Below are positions 32,103 through 41,510 of a DNA stretch of 64,000 bases, piece by piece. Position numbers and translations under genes: made by a program. Numbering within the stretch: position 1 is the first letter of the stretch; the number at the start of each line of letters is the position of its first letter. Location of the stretch: the NCBI GenBank assembly GCA_964637365.1, contig CAZWWH010000008.1:16017-80016 (forward strand), written 5' to 3'. This DNA is from Cryptoclostridium sp964637365. GTDB lineage: Bacteria; Bacillota; Dehalobacteriia; UBA7702. The notes beneath the pieces are model-generated. The model was given only the letters and a program-made list of their open reading frames with translations. It did no database searches and was not told where the DNA came from.

Positions 32103-32978
32103 TTATTCGAGGGCGGCTGCACCGCCGACGATTTCTGTAATTTCTGTGGTAATAGCAGCTTGACGCGCTCTGTTCAAGGTCAAGGTCAAGCTTTGGATGA
32201 GTTCTGCCGCGTTATCGGTGGCAGCGCTCATGGCCGTCATTCTGGCCCCATGTTCACTGGCTTTGGATTCCAGCAAAGCGCCGAAAACCAAAGTTTCCAC
32301 ATAAGCGGGAAGCAATACGCCGAGAACGTCTTCTTCCGAAGGCTCAAAGAGATAATCGGAAACAATACCGTTTTCTGCGGGAGCTTCTTCCACTTCTTCT
32401 TTTTCCACAGGAACGATGGGCAAAAGCTGCATATCCGTGGGAGTGTTGGACATGGCGGAGCGGAATTTGCTGAATATGAGATGAATTTCGTCGTATTCAC
32501 CGGTGGTATAAAGGTGAATCAAATCCAAGGCAATGGATTTCCCCGTGGAATAGGAGGGGACATCACCGATGCCAAGATAGGATTTCATCACATTATAGCC
32601 ACGTTTGGCAAAGTATTCGCTGCCTTTTTTGCCCACAGCCATAATAGCTGTTTCTTCTTCTCTGGATTTCAGCTGGTGCTCGCATTCTTTGATAACGTTG
32701 GCATTAAAGCCACCGCAAAGGCCGCTGTCACCGCTGACGAGAACATAGAGGACTTTTTTGACTTCTCTTTTTTCCTGTAAAGGATGGGTAGATTCGCCAC
32801 CTTCTTCGGAAAGGTTACCCAAAACCTCACGCACCTTTGCGGCATAAGGTCTGGCTGCTATCACACCGGACTGGGCACGGCGCAGTTTGGCAGAGGAAAC
32901 CATTTTCATGGCTTTTGTGATCTGCCCGGTACTTTCGATACTGCGGATGCTTCGTCTGATATCACTCATGCTTGCCAT
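32103..32978 (-). CDS. atpG: F1 ATP synthase gamma subunit
   Basis: Central rotor shaft. N-terminal helix MSDIRRSIRSIESTGQITKA and C-terminal helix DNAAELIQSLTLTLNRARQA, ending ITEIVGGAAALE. 291 residues. Residues 193-215 contain a Glu-rich insertion typical of Bacillota. The start could also be the ATG three codons downstream. Confidence 0.97.
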   Translation of the reverse strand: MASMSDIRRSIRSIESTGQITKAMKMVSSAKLRRAQSGVIAARPYAAKVREVLGNLSEEGGESTHPLQEKREVKKVLYVLVSGDSGLCGGFNANVIKECEHQLKSREEETAIMAVGKKGSEYFAKRGYNVMKSYLGIGDVPSYSTGKSIALDLIHLYTTGEYDEIHLIFSKFRSAMSNTPTDMQLLPIVPVEKEEVEEAPAENGIVSDYLFEPSEEDVLGVLLPAYVETLVFGALLESKASEHGARMTAMSAATDNAAELIQSLTLTLNRARQAAITTEITEIVGGAAALE

Positions 32979-33026
32979 AACGGTTCACCACCTTCCGAAT
33001 TTCTTAATACTTTCAAGCAAGGAAAA

Positions 33027-34535
33027 TTATTGAGCGTAACCTTTTTTGAACTCAGCAATGGCTGCTTTTAATTGTTCTCTGATTTCGTCGGTAAGTTTCT
33101 TTTCCGTACTCAAAGCATTGAAGAGATCCGCATGGTTGGTGTGGATGTCTTGCAATAACTGTTTTTCAAATTCCAGAACCTTGTTGGTGGGAAGGTCATC
33201 CAAGAACCCGTTGGAACCGGCAAAGATGGAAATAACCTGATCAAATACATCCATAGGAGAATATTGACCTTGTTTCAACAGTTCTGTCATTTTTTCACCG
33301 CGGTTCAGCGTGGCTTTGGTAGCGGCATCCATATCGGAACCAAACTGAGCGAAAGCTGCCAATTCACGGTATTGCGCCAAGTCCATACGGAGGCTACCGG
33401 CAACCTGCTTCATAGCTTTTACCTGGGCGTCACCACCGACACGGGACACGGAGATACCTACGTTAATGGCAGGACGTACGTTTGAATTGAAGAGGTCGTT
33501 ATCAAGGAAGATCTGACCGTCGGTAATGGAAATAACGTTGGTGGGAATGTAAGCGGAAACGTCACCGGCCTGAGTTTCAATGATGGGCAACGCAGTCATG
33601 GAGCCGCCGCCCAATTCATCGTTCAGTTTCACAGCACGTTCCAGCAAACGGGAGTGGAGATAGAAAACGTCGCCGGGATAAGCTTCACGACCGGGGGGAC
33701 GTTTTAAAAGCAAGGAAAGTTCACGATAAGCTACAGCCTGTTTGGACAGGTCATCGTAAACGATCAGAACTGCCTTGCCATTATATACAAAATATTCACC
33801 CATGGCGGCACCGGCATAAGGTGCCAGATAGAGCATGGGAGCGGGTTCGGAAGCGGGAGCGGAAACTACGATGGTGTAGTCCATGGCGCCTTTTTCTTCC
33901 AATTTGGAAACCACGCTGGATACGGTAGAAGCTTTCTGACCGATGGCAACGTAGATGCAGATGACATCCTGACCTTTTTGGTTGATGATGGTGTCGATGG
34001 CGATAGCGGTTTTACCCGTTTGTCTGTCGCCGATGATAAGTTCACGTTGGCCGCGGCCAATGGGAACCATAGAGTCAATGGCCTTCAAACCTGTCTGCAT
34101 GGGTTCAAAAACCGATTGACGAGTAATAACGCCGGGAGCCTGAAATTCTACGGGACGATAATCGTTGGTTTTGATATCGCCTTTGCCGTCCAGGGGTTGC
34201 CCCAGGGTGTTGACAACACGGCCAACAAGGGCTTCCCCAACGGGAACTTCCATAATTCTGCCGGTTCTTCTGACTTGGTCGCCTTCTTCGATATCGGTGT
34301 AGGGACCAAGGATAACGCAGCCGATATTATCTTCTTCGAGGTTCATGACCATACCCATGACCCCGTTAGAAAACTCCAGGAGTTCGTTATACATGGCATT
34401 CTCAAGGCCATAAATACGCGCAATGCCGTCGCCGACGGTGATAACGGTGCCAACTTCGCTGACTTCCACCGCGGCTTCATAATTTTCGATCTGCTGTTTT
34501 AAGATAGAGCTGATCTCTTCCGGCCTAATGCTCAT
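33027..34535 (-). CDS. atpA: F1 ATP synthase alpha subunit
   Basis: Non-catalytic nucleotide-binding subunit. Walker A GDRQTGKTAIA near residue 169, signature PAINVGISVSRVGG near 363. 502 residues. RBS good at ATG 34535. Confidence 0.98.
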   Translation of the reverse strand: MSIRPEEISSILKQQIENYEAAVEVSEVGTVITVGDGIARIYGLENAMYNELLEFSNGVMGMVMNLEEDNIGCVILGPYTDIEEGDQVRRTGRIMEVPVGEALVGRVVNTLGQPLDGKGDIKTNDYRPVEFQAPGVITRQSVFEPMQTGLKAIDSMVPIGRGQRELIIGDRQTGKTAIAIDTIINQKGQDVICIYVAIGQKASTVSSVVSKLEEKGAMDYTIVVSAPASEPAPMLYLAPYAGAAMGEYFVYNGKAVLIVYDDLSKQAVAYRELSLLLKRPPGREAYPGDVFYLHSRLLERAVKLNDELGGGSMTALPIIETQAGDVSAYIPTNVISITDGQIFLDNDLFNSNVRPAINVGISVSRVGGDAQVKAMKQVAGSLRMDLAQYRELAAFAQFGSDMDAATKATLNRGEKMTELLKQGQYSPMDVFDQVISIFAGSNGFLDDLPTNKVLEFEKQLLQDIHTNHADLFNALSTEKKLTDEIREQLKAAIAEFKKGYAQ

Positions 34536-34553
34536 TAACTTTTCACCCCTAAC

Positions 34554-35096
34554 TTAACATCTCTGTTCTTTTAAAGTATTACTCAACTGTCTCAGTTGGT
34601 TGGCAATGGAGCCGTCATAAACTTTGTCGCCGATGGTCACTTGGACACCGCCGATCAAAGAAGGGTCTACCATTGTCTGAGCCTTGACGTTTTGTTTCAT
34701 CAAAGCCGCGAATTTGTTTTCAATCTGGGAAACCTGCTCTGCCGAAAGGGGCACAGCGGATTTTACCACAGCCTGAAGCACATTGGCGGCTTGTTCCATC
34801 AGGCTCTGATATGCTTCGCACATTGCACCAAGGAAAGCGACGCGGCCTTTATCGAGGACAACGCCGACAAAATTCTGCACCATGGGTTCCATATCCTTGA
34901 GGATAGTTTTCATGACGTTCTTCTTTTGGCCGGTTTCGATAGACTGAATATTCAGCATCGTTGCCAGTTCTTCATTTTCCTTGAGCATGGCTGCAAGTTC
35001 TTTAAGATTTTCCGCAAAAACCTCGGATTTGCCTTGTTCTTCGCCAATGGCAAAAAGAGCTCTGGCATATCGTTTGGCTACTGTTTTATCCGTCAT
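34554..35096 (-). CDS. atpH: F1 ATP synthase delta subunit
   Basis: Peripheral-stalk OSCP-type subunit, 180 residues. Start KRYARALFAIGEEQGK and C-terminal signature VDPSLIGGVQVTIGDKVYDGS. Its start overlaps atpF by 4 bases. Confidence 0.97.
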   Translation of the reverse strand: MTDKTVAKRYARALFAIGEEQGKSEVFAENLKELAAMLKENEELATMLNIQSIETGQKKNVMKTILKDMEPMVQNFVGVVLDKGRVAFLGAMCEAYQSLMEQAANVLQAVVKSAVPLSAEQVSQIENKFAALMKQNVKAQTMVDPSLIGGVQVTIGDKVYDGSIANQLRQLSNTLKEQRC

Positions 35097-35578
35097 TGTA
35101 ATTCCCCTGCCTCTTGGATATATTTATCCACCAATTGCTTATGGTCAGCATCAGTCAAAGAACGGTCGATGAGCTTGGAGGCGGCCAATAAAGCAAGCGT
35201 TGCGGCTTCGTTACGGATTTCGCCCAAAACTTTTTCCTTTTCGTCTTGGATTTCAGCCTGAGCTTTATCCTTGATTTTCTGGGCTTCTGCTTTTGCTTCA
35301 GCAATAAACTCACTTTTCTGAGCTTCAGCGGTTTTTTCAGCGCGGGCAATGATTTCCTGGGCGGTTTCCCGAGATTTTGCCAATTCCGCGTTGATTTCCG
35401 CTTTGATGGCTTCTGCTTCAGCTTTGAGTGCTTCTGCGCTTTCAATATTACCTTTAATCGTGTCTTGTCTCTTCTTCATGGTTTTTGCCAAAGGCTTGTA
35501 CATTAAGAAGTACATGGCAAAAACGAGAACGATAAAGTTAACGATTGCATAGGCAAAACTAAAAAAATCTAATTCCAC
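35093..35578 (-). CDS. atpF: F0 ATP synthase b subunit
   Basis: Peripheral stalk, 161 residues: one N-terminal membrane helix (residues 5-25) and a long Ala/Glu/Lys-rich coiled helix. GTG start at 35578 after GAGGGGG. Confidence 0.95.
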   Translation of the reverse strand: MELDFFSFAYAIVNFIVLVFAMYFLMYKPLAKTMKKRQDTIKGNIESAEALKAEAEAIKAEINAELAKSRETAQEIIARAEKTAEAQKSEFIAEAKAEAQKIKDKAQAEIQDEKEKVLGEIRNEAATLALLAASKLIDRSLTDADHKQLVDKYIQEAGELQ

Positions 35579-35649
35579 TTAAATCTTACCCCCTCTCTCA
35601 AAGGTAGCTAATTTGCTCGGAGGTAACTATACTCTGAGCTCCTTCGTTG

Positions 35650-35868
35650 TTAGGCAATTTTACCAAAGAGCATGAAGGCGATAACCAAACCATAAATGGC
35701 CATAGCTTCCATCATAGCGAGGGCGATCAACATGTTTGTACGGAGGTCACCAACCATTTCGGGTTGACGAGCCATACCTTCGAGAGCTTTCCCTGCGGCG
35801 ATACCTTGACCGATCCCAGGGCCGATAGTAGATAAACCGATTGCCAATGCTGCTGCGATTGCTTCCAT
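35650..35868 (-). CDS. atpE: F0 ATP synthase c subunit
   Basis: Rotor-ring proteolipid, 72 residues, two membrane helices with polar loop ARQPE. Ion-site residues: Gln in GPGIGQG and Glu54 in MMEAMAIYG. Gln is shared with Na+-type rings, but the residues after Glu are Ala-Met rather than Ser-Thr, so proton use seems more likely; this cannot be settled from sequence. Confidence 0.95.
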   Translation of the reverse strand: MEAIAAALAIGLSTIGPGIGQGIAAGKALEGMARQPEMVGDLRTNMLIALAMMEAMAIYGLVIAFMLFGKIA

Positions 35869-35937
35869 TTTGAATTTCTCCTTTCAAAATAACAAAAAAT
35901 AAATCTTTATTTAATTGTAAATATTAAATTTGTAGAC

Positions 35938-36684
35938 TTAGTGGGCTTTGCTTGAAGCGGTAGAAATATAGATTGCCGCCAGCAAAGAGAAAACCAGAGC
36001 CTGAATCAGGCCAAAGAGCACGCCCAGGATTTCCATAACAGCGGGAATCACCCAAGGACATAAAAGTGTTAACTGTTCCACAACGGTTTCTTCCCCAAAT
36101 ACGTTACCATAAAGTCGGAGAGACAGTGTTAAAGGATGTACAATCTCTTCGATAATGAGGAAAGGCAACATAATTGCGATAGGAGAAATGAAATGCTTCA
36201 AATATCCCAAGCCATTGTACTGCGCCCCTGCGAAGTGCGTCACAAAGAACACGATCATCGCAAAACCAAAGGTAACGCTGAATATTGCCGTCGGTGCCTG
36301 CAAGTTGGCAAGCTCGCCTTCGTGAAGATTCAGCGGGAACAAACCGGAATAGTTACATAACAGAATGAACATAAAAAATGTGACAAGCAAGGGACCAAAG
36401 CGTTTCACTTTTTCCTCACCAATAATGCCTGCAAAGAAGTTCGTCAAACTGCCGTAACACCATTCCGCAAAGTTTTGGATCCCTTTCGGCACCATGGCTT
36501 TTTTACGAGCGGCAATAATGCCGGCAATGACCATCCCGGCCATAATAACCCAGAAAACCACCATCCAGGTAGTAATCCCCGGTGTGAAAGAAAGGTCAAA
36601 CCCCATGACATTCTTTTCCCAAAGGGGCTCGCCGCCAACGAGATACCTTGTGTGACCCGAAGCGATTTGTGCTACTGCTTCCAT
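35938..36684 (-). CDS. atpB: F0 ATP synthase a subunit
   Basis: Stator ion channel, 248 residues, five to six membrane segments. The essential Arg is in SLRLYGNVFGEE. First structural gene of the F0 part. Confidence 0.96.
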   Translation of the reverse strand: MEAVAQIASGHTRYLVGGEPLWEKNVMGFDLSFTPGITTWMVVFWVIMAGMVIAGIIAARKKAMVPKGIQNFAEWCYGSLTNFFAGIIGEEKVKRFGPLLVTFFMFILLCNYSGLFPLNLHEGELANLQAPTAIFSVTFGFAMIVFFVTHFAGAQYNGLGYLKHFISPIAIMLPFLIIEEIVHPLTLSLRLYGNVFGEETVVEQLTLLCPWVIPAVMEILGVLFGLIQALVFSLLAAIYISTASSKAH

Positions 36685-36691
36685 ACATTAT

Positions 36692-36991
36692 TCACCCCCT
36701 TACCAGTTTGATATATTTAACAATCAATAATTTTTGCGTAATCACCATTCCCGTTGCCGCCCCCAGCAGCAAGGGAAGTTTTCCGGCCACAAGCAACAAA
36801 GCAAGGGCGTCAATAATAAAATGGATTGCATAACGGAACAGAACGTTCCGTTTTAATTTTTTAATTCTGGTTAGGTTTCTCGGCGTAATCTGATTCCAGC
36901 CGCCGACCAAAAGGCGGTGGTTGAAAAAAGCGACCACGCTGCCGTAAACAGCGCCTAACAGTGCCCAGGACGCCATGATATACCACGCCAT
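36692..36991 (-). CDS. atpI: ATP synthase subunit I-like protein
   Basis: 99-residue protein with four hydrophobic segments at the head of the atp operon, the size and place of AtpI/Atp1, a c-ring assembly or ion-uptake helper. Overlaps the upstream gene by one base (TGATG). Confidence 0.75.
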   Translation of the reverse strand: MAWYIMASWALLGAVYGSVVAFFNHRLLVGGWNQITPRNLTRIKKLKRNVLFRYAIHFIIDALALLLVAGKLPLLLGAATGMVITQKLLIVKYIKLVRG

Positions 36992-37260
36992 CAGCCATCA
37001 CCGTCCTCTCTTTTGGAGGCTTTCCGATTTTCCTCCTCTACTTCCTTGGCCACAGACACCTGCTTAATCAGATAAGCGAAAGACATCGTCAGAGCCACAA
37101 AAAGCAGAATAATACGAAACACCGGGGCACACCCCAGCTTTTCGTCAAGCCAGCCTCCCAGCAGGACGCTGAGAAGATAGATATTAATGCCCAAAGAAAG
37201 ACCGAAAGTCGAGCCGATTCGGATAAAAGTGTACATGGATGGAGTATCAAATTTTCCCAT
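36991..37260 (-). CDS. atpZ: AtpZ-like small membrane protein
   Basis: 89 residues with two membrane segments: FGLSLGINIYLLSVLLGGWLDEKLG, then PVFRIILLFVALTMSFAYLI, and a charged tail, as in AtpZ. ATG 37260 is used because an upstream in-frame GTG would overlap the -10 box. Confidence 0.75.
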   Translation of the reverse strand: MGKFDTPSMYTFIRIGSTFGLSLGINIYLLSVLLGGWLDEKLGCAPVFRIILLFVALTMSFAYLIKQVSVAKEVEEENRKASKREDGDG

Positions 37261-37290
37261 CTTCTCCACCTTCTCTATAATCATGGAATC

Positions 37291-37320
37291 ATTATACTTC
37301 ACATTATTTGTTCAAAACAA
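37291..37320 (-). promoter_or_regulatory. Sigma-A promoter of the atp operon
   Basis: TTGTTT, 18 bases, TATAAT on the minus strand, 31 bp before the atpZ start. Confidence 0.7.
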
Positions 37321-37360
37321 GTGTAATTTATTGTTATTCTGTAAAATTGTCACAATATTC

Positions 37361-38476
37361 TTAATTAATCTTTGCACTTTCTACAATGATTCGACAAATC
37401 ATCTCCGAGGCATGGCCATCGCCATAGGGATTCTTGGTTTTGGCCATGGCTTCATAAGCGTTCCGATTGGTTAAAAGTTCCTCTGTCAGGGCAATGATAG
37501 TATTCTCATCAGTGCCCGCCACTTTTACGGTGCCGGCTTTGACGGCTTCTGGCCGCTCCGTGGTATCCCGCAGCACTAAAACGGGTTTCCCCAAGGAGGG
37601 CGCCTCTTCCTGAATGCCGCCGGAATCCGTCATTACCAAATAAGCCTTGTTTATCAGCAAGGAAAATGGATGGTAGTCCAGGGGCTCGATACAATGTATG
37701 CCGGGAACATCCTGAAAATGTTTCGCTGCCGCTTTCCGCACCAAGGGATTTTTATGAACAGGGAAAATGACCTCCACATCATCGTGGTTTTCCTTAATGT
37801 CTCGTACAGCGGAAAAAATGGCGTCCATGGGAGCACCCCAATTTTCCCTGCGGTGGCAGGTCAACAAAATAATTTTTTTGGACCAATCCACATCATCAAG
37901 TCCGAAGCCCACAAGACTCCGTTCCTGATTCACCGCCCACAGCAAAGCATCGATGACAGTATTTCCTGTAACAAAAATTTTCTCTGTAGGAACATTTTCT
38001 TTCAATAAATTATCACGGTTCAGCTCCGTGGGAGCGAAATAGTAATCTGCCAGCACATCGGTGATACGGCGGTTGATTTCTTCGGGCCAAGGGGAAAGTT
38101 TGTCCCCTGTGCGGAGCCCCGCCTCCACATGTCCAACAGCCACGCCTTCGTAAAACCCCGCCAGAGACGCCGCCATGGTGGTGGTGGTATCGCCGTGTAC
38201 CAACAGCAAATCGGGCTTAAAATCCTCCAAAACATCTTTTAATCCCACCAGAACTTGGGCGGTAATGTCGAAAAGCGTCTGCCCCGCCTTCATAATATTC
38301 AAATCATAATCAGGCACGATACCGAAAAGCTCTAGAACTTGATCCAACATTTCCCGATGCTGGGCCGTTACGGCCACGCCAACGGTGAGTTCTTCGCTTT
38401 GTTCCAGGGCTTTGACCAAAGGCGCCATTTTAATGGCCTCGGGCCGAGTACCAAACACCAATAATACTTTTTTCAT
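37361..38476 (-). CDS. wecB: UDP-N-acetylglucosamine 2-epimerase (non-hydrolysing)
   Basis: Interconverts UDP-GlcNAc and UDP-ManNAc for wall-linked polymers. FGTRPEAIKMAPLV at the start, VHGDTTTTMAASLAGFY, HVEAGLRTGD, ITCHRRENWG-type block (LLTCHRRENWG) and DSGGIQEEAPSLGKPVLVLR near the end. 371 residues, complete. Confidence 0.96.
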   Translation of the reverse strand: MKKVLLVFGTRPEAIKMAPLVKALEQSEELTVGVAVTAQHREMLDQVLELFGIVPDYDLNIMKAGQTLFDITAQVLVGLKDVLEDFKPDLLLVHGDTTTTMAASLAGFYEGVAVGHVEAGLRTGDKLSPWPEEINRRITDVLADYYFAPTELNRDNLLKENVPTEKIFVTGNTVIDALLWAVNQERSLVGFGLDDVDWSKKIILLTCHRRENWGAPMDAIFSAVRDIKENHDDVEVIFPVHKNPLVRKAAAKHFQDVPGIHCIEPLDYHPFSLLINKAYLVMTDSGGIQEEAPSLGKPVLVLRDTTERPEAVKAGTVKVAGTDENTIIALTEELLTNRNAYEAMAKTKNPYGDGHASEMICRIIVESAKIN

Positions 38477-38516
38477 GAAAACCTCGTTTGATATTGTTCT
38501 CTTTCATCGGATACAC

Positions 38517-38969
38517 TTATTTTGTTTCCTGCATTTGCACCAGTTCAATGCCGGCTTCCTCGGCAATACGCACCGCAAAGGCGTCGGGATATTCCCCTTC
38601 AAATACAATACGCTTGATGCCTGAGGTAATAATGGCCTTCATACAGGTGACACAGGGCTGATTGGTCACGTAGATAGTAGCCCCCTCCAGGGGGATGCCA
38701 TAGCGGGCCGCGATGTTGCAGATATTGGCTTCAGCATGCTGGGCACGGCAAATTTCCTGCCGCTCTCCAGAAGGAATATTCATTTGTTGGCGCAGGCACC
38801 CCGTTTCCTCGCAATGGGGCGTACCGGGCAAGGCTCCGTTATAACCGGTGCCCAGAATGCGGTTATCGGGGCTTACAGCCACAGCGCCAACCTGACGGCG
38901 CAGACAAGTGGAACGGGACGCCGCCACTTTGGCCATATCCATAAAATATTGATCCCAACTTTTTCGCAT
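38517..38969 (-). CDS. dCMP deaminase (ComEB-like)
   Basis: Zinc-dependent cytidine/deoxycytidylate deaminase, 150 residues. HAEANIC gives the first zinc ligand and proton-shuttle Glu; PCVTCMKAI gives the two Cys ligands. GTGYNGALPGTPHC is the typical substrate-loop region. Probably supplies dUMP for dTMP synthesis. Confidence 0.93.
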   Translation of the reverse strand: MRKSWDQYFMDMAKVAASRSTCLRRQVGAVAVSPDNRILGTGYNGALPGTPHCEETGCLRQQMNIPSGERQEICRAQHAEANICNIAARYGIPLEGATIYVTNQPCVTCMKAIITSGIKRIVFEGEYPDAFAVRIAEEAGIELVQMQETK

Positions 38970-39063
38970 GGCGGTTAACTCCTTTTATTTTAGGATTCTA
39001 TATTCTATCAATCAGCACTTCGAGAGATTGTTCAAAAAACATTGTCACAGACCGACAGAAAAA

Positions 39064-39510
39064 TCATTCATTATCAGCAACTTCAGCTTCAATCATATCG
39101 ACACGCCGCTGATGCCGTCCGCCTTCAAACGCTGTGGTAAGAAAGTTTTCCACAATTTCCATGGCCAAGGATTCCCCAATAATTCGGGCGCCCATGGCAA
39201 GGACATTGGCATTGTTATGCTGGCGGCAGAGCTTTGCCGAAAGGGGATCCCCGCACAAAGCGGCACGCACGCCCCGCACCTTATTGGCTGCGATGCTGAT
39301 GCCGATGCCGCTGCCGCAAATGACGATACCTTTGGCGTCTTTATCAGCAACAACTTTTTCCCCGACCTTACGACCGTAAATGGGATAATCGACACTTTCT
39401 TCGGAATAGGGGCCAAGATCCTCTACGTCATGCCCCATGGCCTGAACCTTTTCCGCCACTTTGGCTTTGAGGGCAACCCCTGCGTGGTCTGAACCGATAT
39501 ATACTTTCAT
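39064..39510 (-). CDS. rpiB: Ribose-5-phosphate isomerase B
   Basis: LacA/RpiB family, 148 residues: MKVYIGSDHAGVALK, YPIYGRKVGEKV, GIVICGSGIGISIAANKVRGVRAALC and HNNANVLAMGARIIG. Catalytic Cys in ICGSG. Position between the tyrosine phosphatase and wecB is conserved in Bacillota. Confidence 0.96.
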   Translation of the reverse strand: MKVYIGSDHAGVALKAKVAEKVQAMGHDVEDLGPYSEESVDYPIYGRKVGEKVVADKDAKGIVICGSGIGISIAANKVRGVRAALCGDPLSAKLCRQHNNANVLAMGARIIGESLAMEIVENFLTTAFEGGRHQRRVDMIEAEVADNE

Positions 39511-39644
39511 GTGATTTATACTCCTTCATAACGCATCATTGTATGCCGTCATGACATATCATTGCAATATTCTACGTGAACCCTCGTTTCCCTCTGTGAA
39601 ATCATGTATTTTTTCCACAAAAAATATATTATTACCAAGGGATT

Positions 39645-40106
39645 TTAAGATTCCGACGATAGTCTTTCCAACATAGCGCCGATATCCTCCACCAGCATAT
39701 CGCGGGTTTTTTGGTAAAGATCAAAACTACCGCAATAAGGATCCGGCACATCCCGCAGGGAACCGCTCAATTCCCCCAGCGTGAAGGTTCTATCCGCCAA
39801 CTCCGGCCATTGTTCCAAAAGAAAGCGTTTATGGGACGCCGTCATCACCACCAGCAAATCAGCTTTATCTCCCATTTCCCGACGAAAGGCTTTGGAACGG
39901 TGACCGCTCATGTCCAGTCCCATTGCTCCCAGCACATCGGCGGCCTCCTGGGAGGCACGGGAACCGTCGGCAGCCATCAACCCCGCGGAATCAAAGCGGA
40001 AGCCTATATCGCCATACTGTTTTTCCGCCATCGCCGCACCGAGATACGCCGCCATGGCACTGCGGCAGGTATTGCCGGTACATAAAAACAAAATTTTTTT
40101 CTTCAT
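39645..40106 (-). CDS. Low-molecular-weight protein tyrosine phosphatase
   Basis: 153 residues. The P-loop FLCTGNTCRSAMA (catalytic Cys, Arg) is at residues 6-18 and the general-acid DPYCGS near 125. ATG 40106 has GAGGTG upstream. Like YwlE, likely an arginine or tyrosine protein phosphatase; its neighbours sua5 and rpiB match the ywlC-E-F order. Confidence 0.93.
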   Translation of the reverse strand: MKKKILFLCTGNTCRSAMAAYLGAAMAEKQYGDIGFRFDSAGLMAADGSRASQEAADVLGAMGLDMSGHRSKAFRREMGDKADLLVVMTASHKRFLLEQWPELADRTFTLGELSGSLRDVPDPYCGSFDLYQKTRDMLVEDIGAMLERLSSES

Positions 40107-40180
40107 CAACAACACCTCTTTATGATTTTATTTATCATTTGTTTTCATCAATTTCCAATCATTTAGGCATGCTGTAAACA

Positions 40181-40393
40181 TTTTCCGCCGCTATCAGCTG
40201 CGAGGGAAAGCCAAAGTCCCCGGGATCGCGGGATATCGCTACATTCCGCCACCAACATCGGCGGGCTTTTTCTCGCGATTTAGAGCAAGGGAAAAGACAA
40301 AAGGAAAGCTCGATGTGTACATAAAGCGTACTCGAGAGTTTTACTTTTGGATTTTTCCGCCGCTATCAGCTGCGAGGGAAAGCCAAAGTCCCC
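40181..40393. repeat. 41-bp direct repeats bracketing a short insert
   Basis: The same 41 bases (starting TTTTCCGCCGCTATCAGC and ending AAAGTCCCC) occur at 40181-40221 and 40353-40393. The second copy includes the end of the sua5 gene; the first is a detached duplicate. Between them are 131 bp with a GTAC hairpin. It looks like an insertion that duplicated the gene end. Confidence 0.8.
40298..40348 (-). repeat. GTAC-loop hairpin after sua5
   Basis: CTCGA(G) arms and A/T-rich outer arms enclose GTGTACATAAAGCGTAC. On the minus strand it is followed by CTTTTGTCTTTT, so it may terminate sua5 transcription. Related hairpins lie at 30019 and 54533. Confidence 0.55.
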
Positions 40394-41433
40394 AAAGAGG
40401 CTTTGCGTACCCTATTCATCACAGCCTCTCCCACCCCATTTTCGGGGAAGGATTCGATGTATATGGTTTCCATACCGAGAGCGTCGCATTCCCGAAAGGC
40501 ATGGAAGAGATTGTGGGCCACGGTATCAAGGTCATTTTCGGCGCCAAGGGTAAGCCAAGTAACCTGAGGACACAGAGGCCGCCAACGGGCGATCTTTTCC
40601 GCCGAGGCAATCACGGCAGTGTTCCCTAACGGAGACAGACTACGAAAAAATTCATCATCCACATCAAGCGGCAACATGGACATGGCTCCACTGGGTGCGT
40701 AATGGGTATATTTCATACCGGGAGCTTTGGGCCGCTCCACATCCTTGGCGGAAATGGCGTAATTTCCTTTGAGACGAGGGACAAAGGGTTTCAAATCCTC
40801 GTAGGTGATTTTTCCCGGCCGCAGAATCACCGGCTCGGGCCGACTCAGGTCAATGATGGTGCTTTCCAGGCCGATATCCACGGCGCCGCTATCCAACACC
40901 ATGGGAATGCGCCCCTTTAAATCGTGATAAACGTGTTCTCCCCGGGTAGGGCTGGGCTTACCTGAGAGATTGGCGCTTGGAGCGGCAATGGGCAGGCCGC
41001 AGGCGTCGATGAGATCCAAGGCCACACCATGGGCAGGCATACGCACCGCCACGGTATCAAGGCCTCCAGTGGTGGCGTGGGGCACCTTCTCGCTTTTGGG
41101 CAAAATCATGGTGAGAGGGCCGGGCCAAAATTCAAAGGCCAAACGGCGGCAGACTGAGGGGATTTCCTCAACCAGGGGGTCCAGCATATCTATATAGGAA
41201 ATATGAACAATCAAAGGGTTATCCGAGGGACGGCCCTTGGCTTGGTAAATCTTGACGGCGGCTTCGGGATTCAGGGCATTACCGCCGAGGCCATAGACGG
41301 TTTCCGTAGGAAAGGCCACCAATTCCCCGTTACGGAGAAGCAGGGCGGCTTCCGCCAGGGCATTTCGATATTCTTTGGTGGAGACTTCGTTGGTTTTGAC
41401 CCATTGCGTCTCCCAAGATTTGAAATCGCTCAT
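40366..41433 (-). CDS. Sua5-type threonylcarbamoyl-AMP synthase
   Basis: Makes threonylcarbamoyl-AMP for the t6A tRNA modification. The YrdC domain (residues 20-215) has FPTETVYGLGGNA, KGRPSDNPL, FWPGPLTMIL and PSANLSGKPSPT. A C-terminal Sua5 domain follows the linker GMKYTHYAP. 355 residues. GGAG ten bases before ATG 41433. Confidence 0.95.
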   Translation of the reverse strand: MSDFKSWETQWVKTNEVSTKEYRNALAEAALLLRNGELVAFPTETVYGLGGNALNPEAAVKIYQAKGRPSDNPLIVHISYIDMLDPLVEEIPSVCRRLAFEFWPGPLTMILPKSEKVPHATTGGLDTVAVRMPAHGVALDLIDACGLPIAAPSANLSGKPSPTRGEHVYHDLKGRIPMVLDSGAVDIGLESTIIDLSRPEPVILRPGKITYEDLKPFVPRLKGNYAISAKDVERPKAPGMKYTHYAPSGAMSMLPLDVDDEFFRSLSPLGNTAVIASAEKIARWRPLCPQVTWLTLGAENDLDTVAHNLFHAFRECDALGMETIYIESFPENGVGEAVMNRVRKASLGTLAFPRS

Positions 41434-41459
41434 CTATCTATCACTCCATAAAAACAAAA

Positions 41460-41484
41460 AGAGAGCTGGTATAAACAGCTCTCT
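41460..41484 (-). terminator. Terminator of the cold-shock gene
   Basis: AGAGAGCTG/CAGCTCTCT stem, 7-base loop; minus strand continues TTTTTGTTTTT. It lies 27 bp after the csp stop. Confidence 0.9.
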
Positions 41485-41510
41485 CTGTTTGCTATCAAAT
41501 ATAAATTCCC

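Noticed and set aside
35490..35520. GTACATTAAGAAGTAC resembling the GTAC hairpin loop
   Set aside because: It lies inside atpF coding sequence without flanking stem; chance match.
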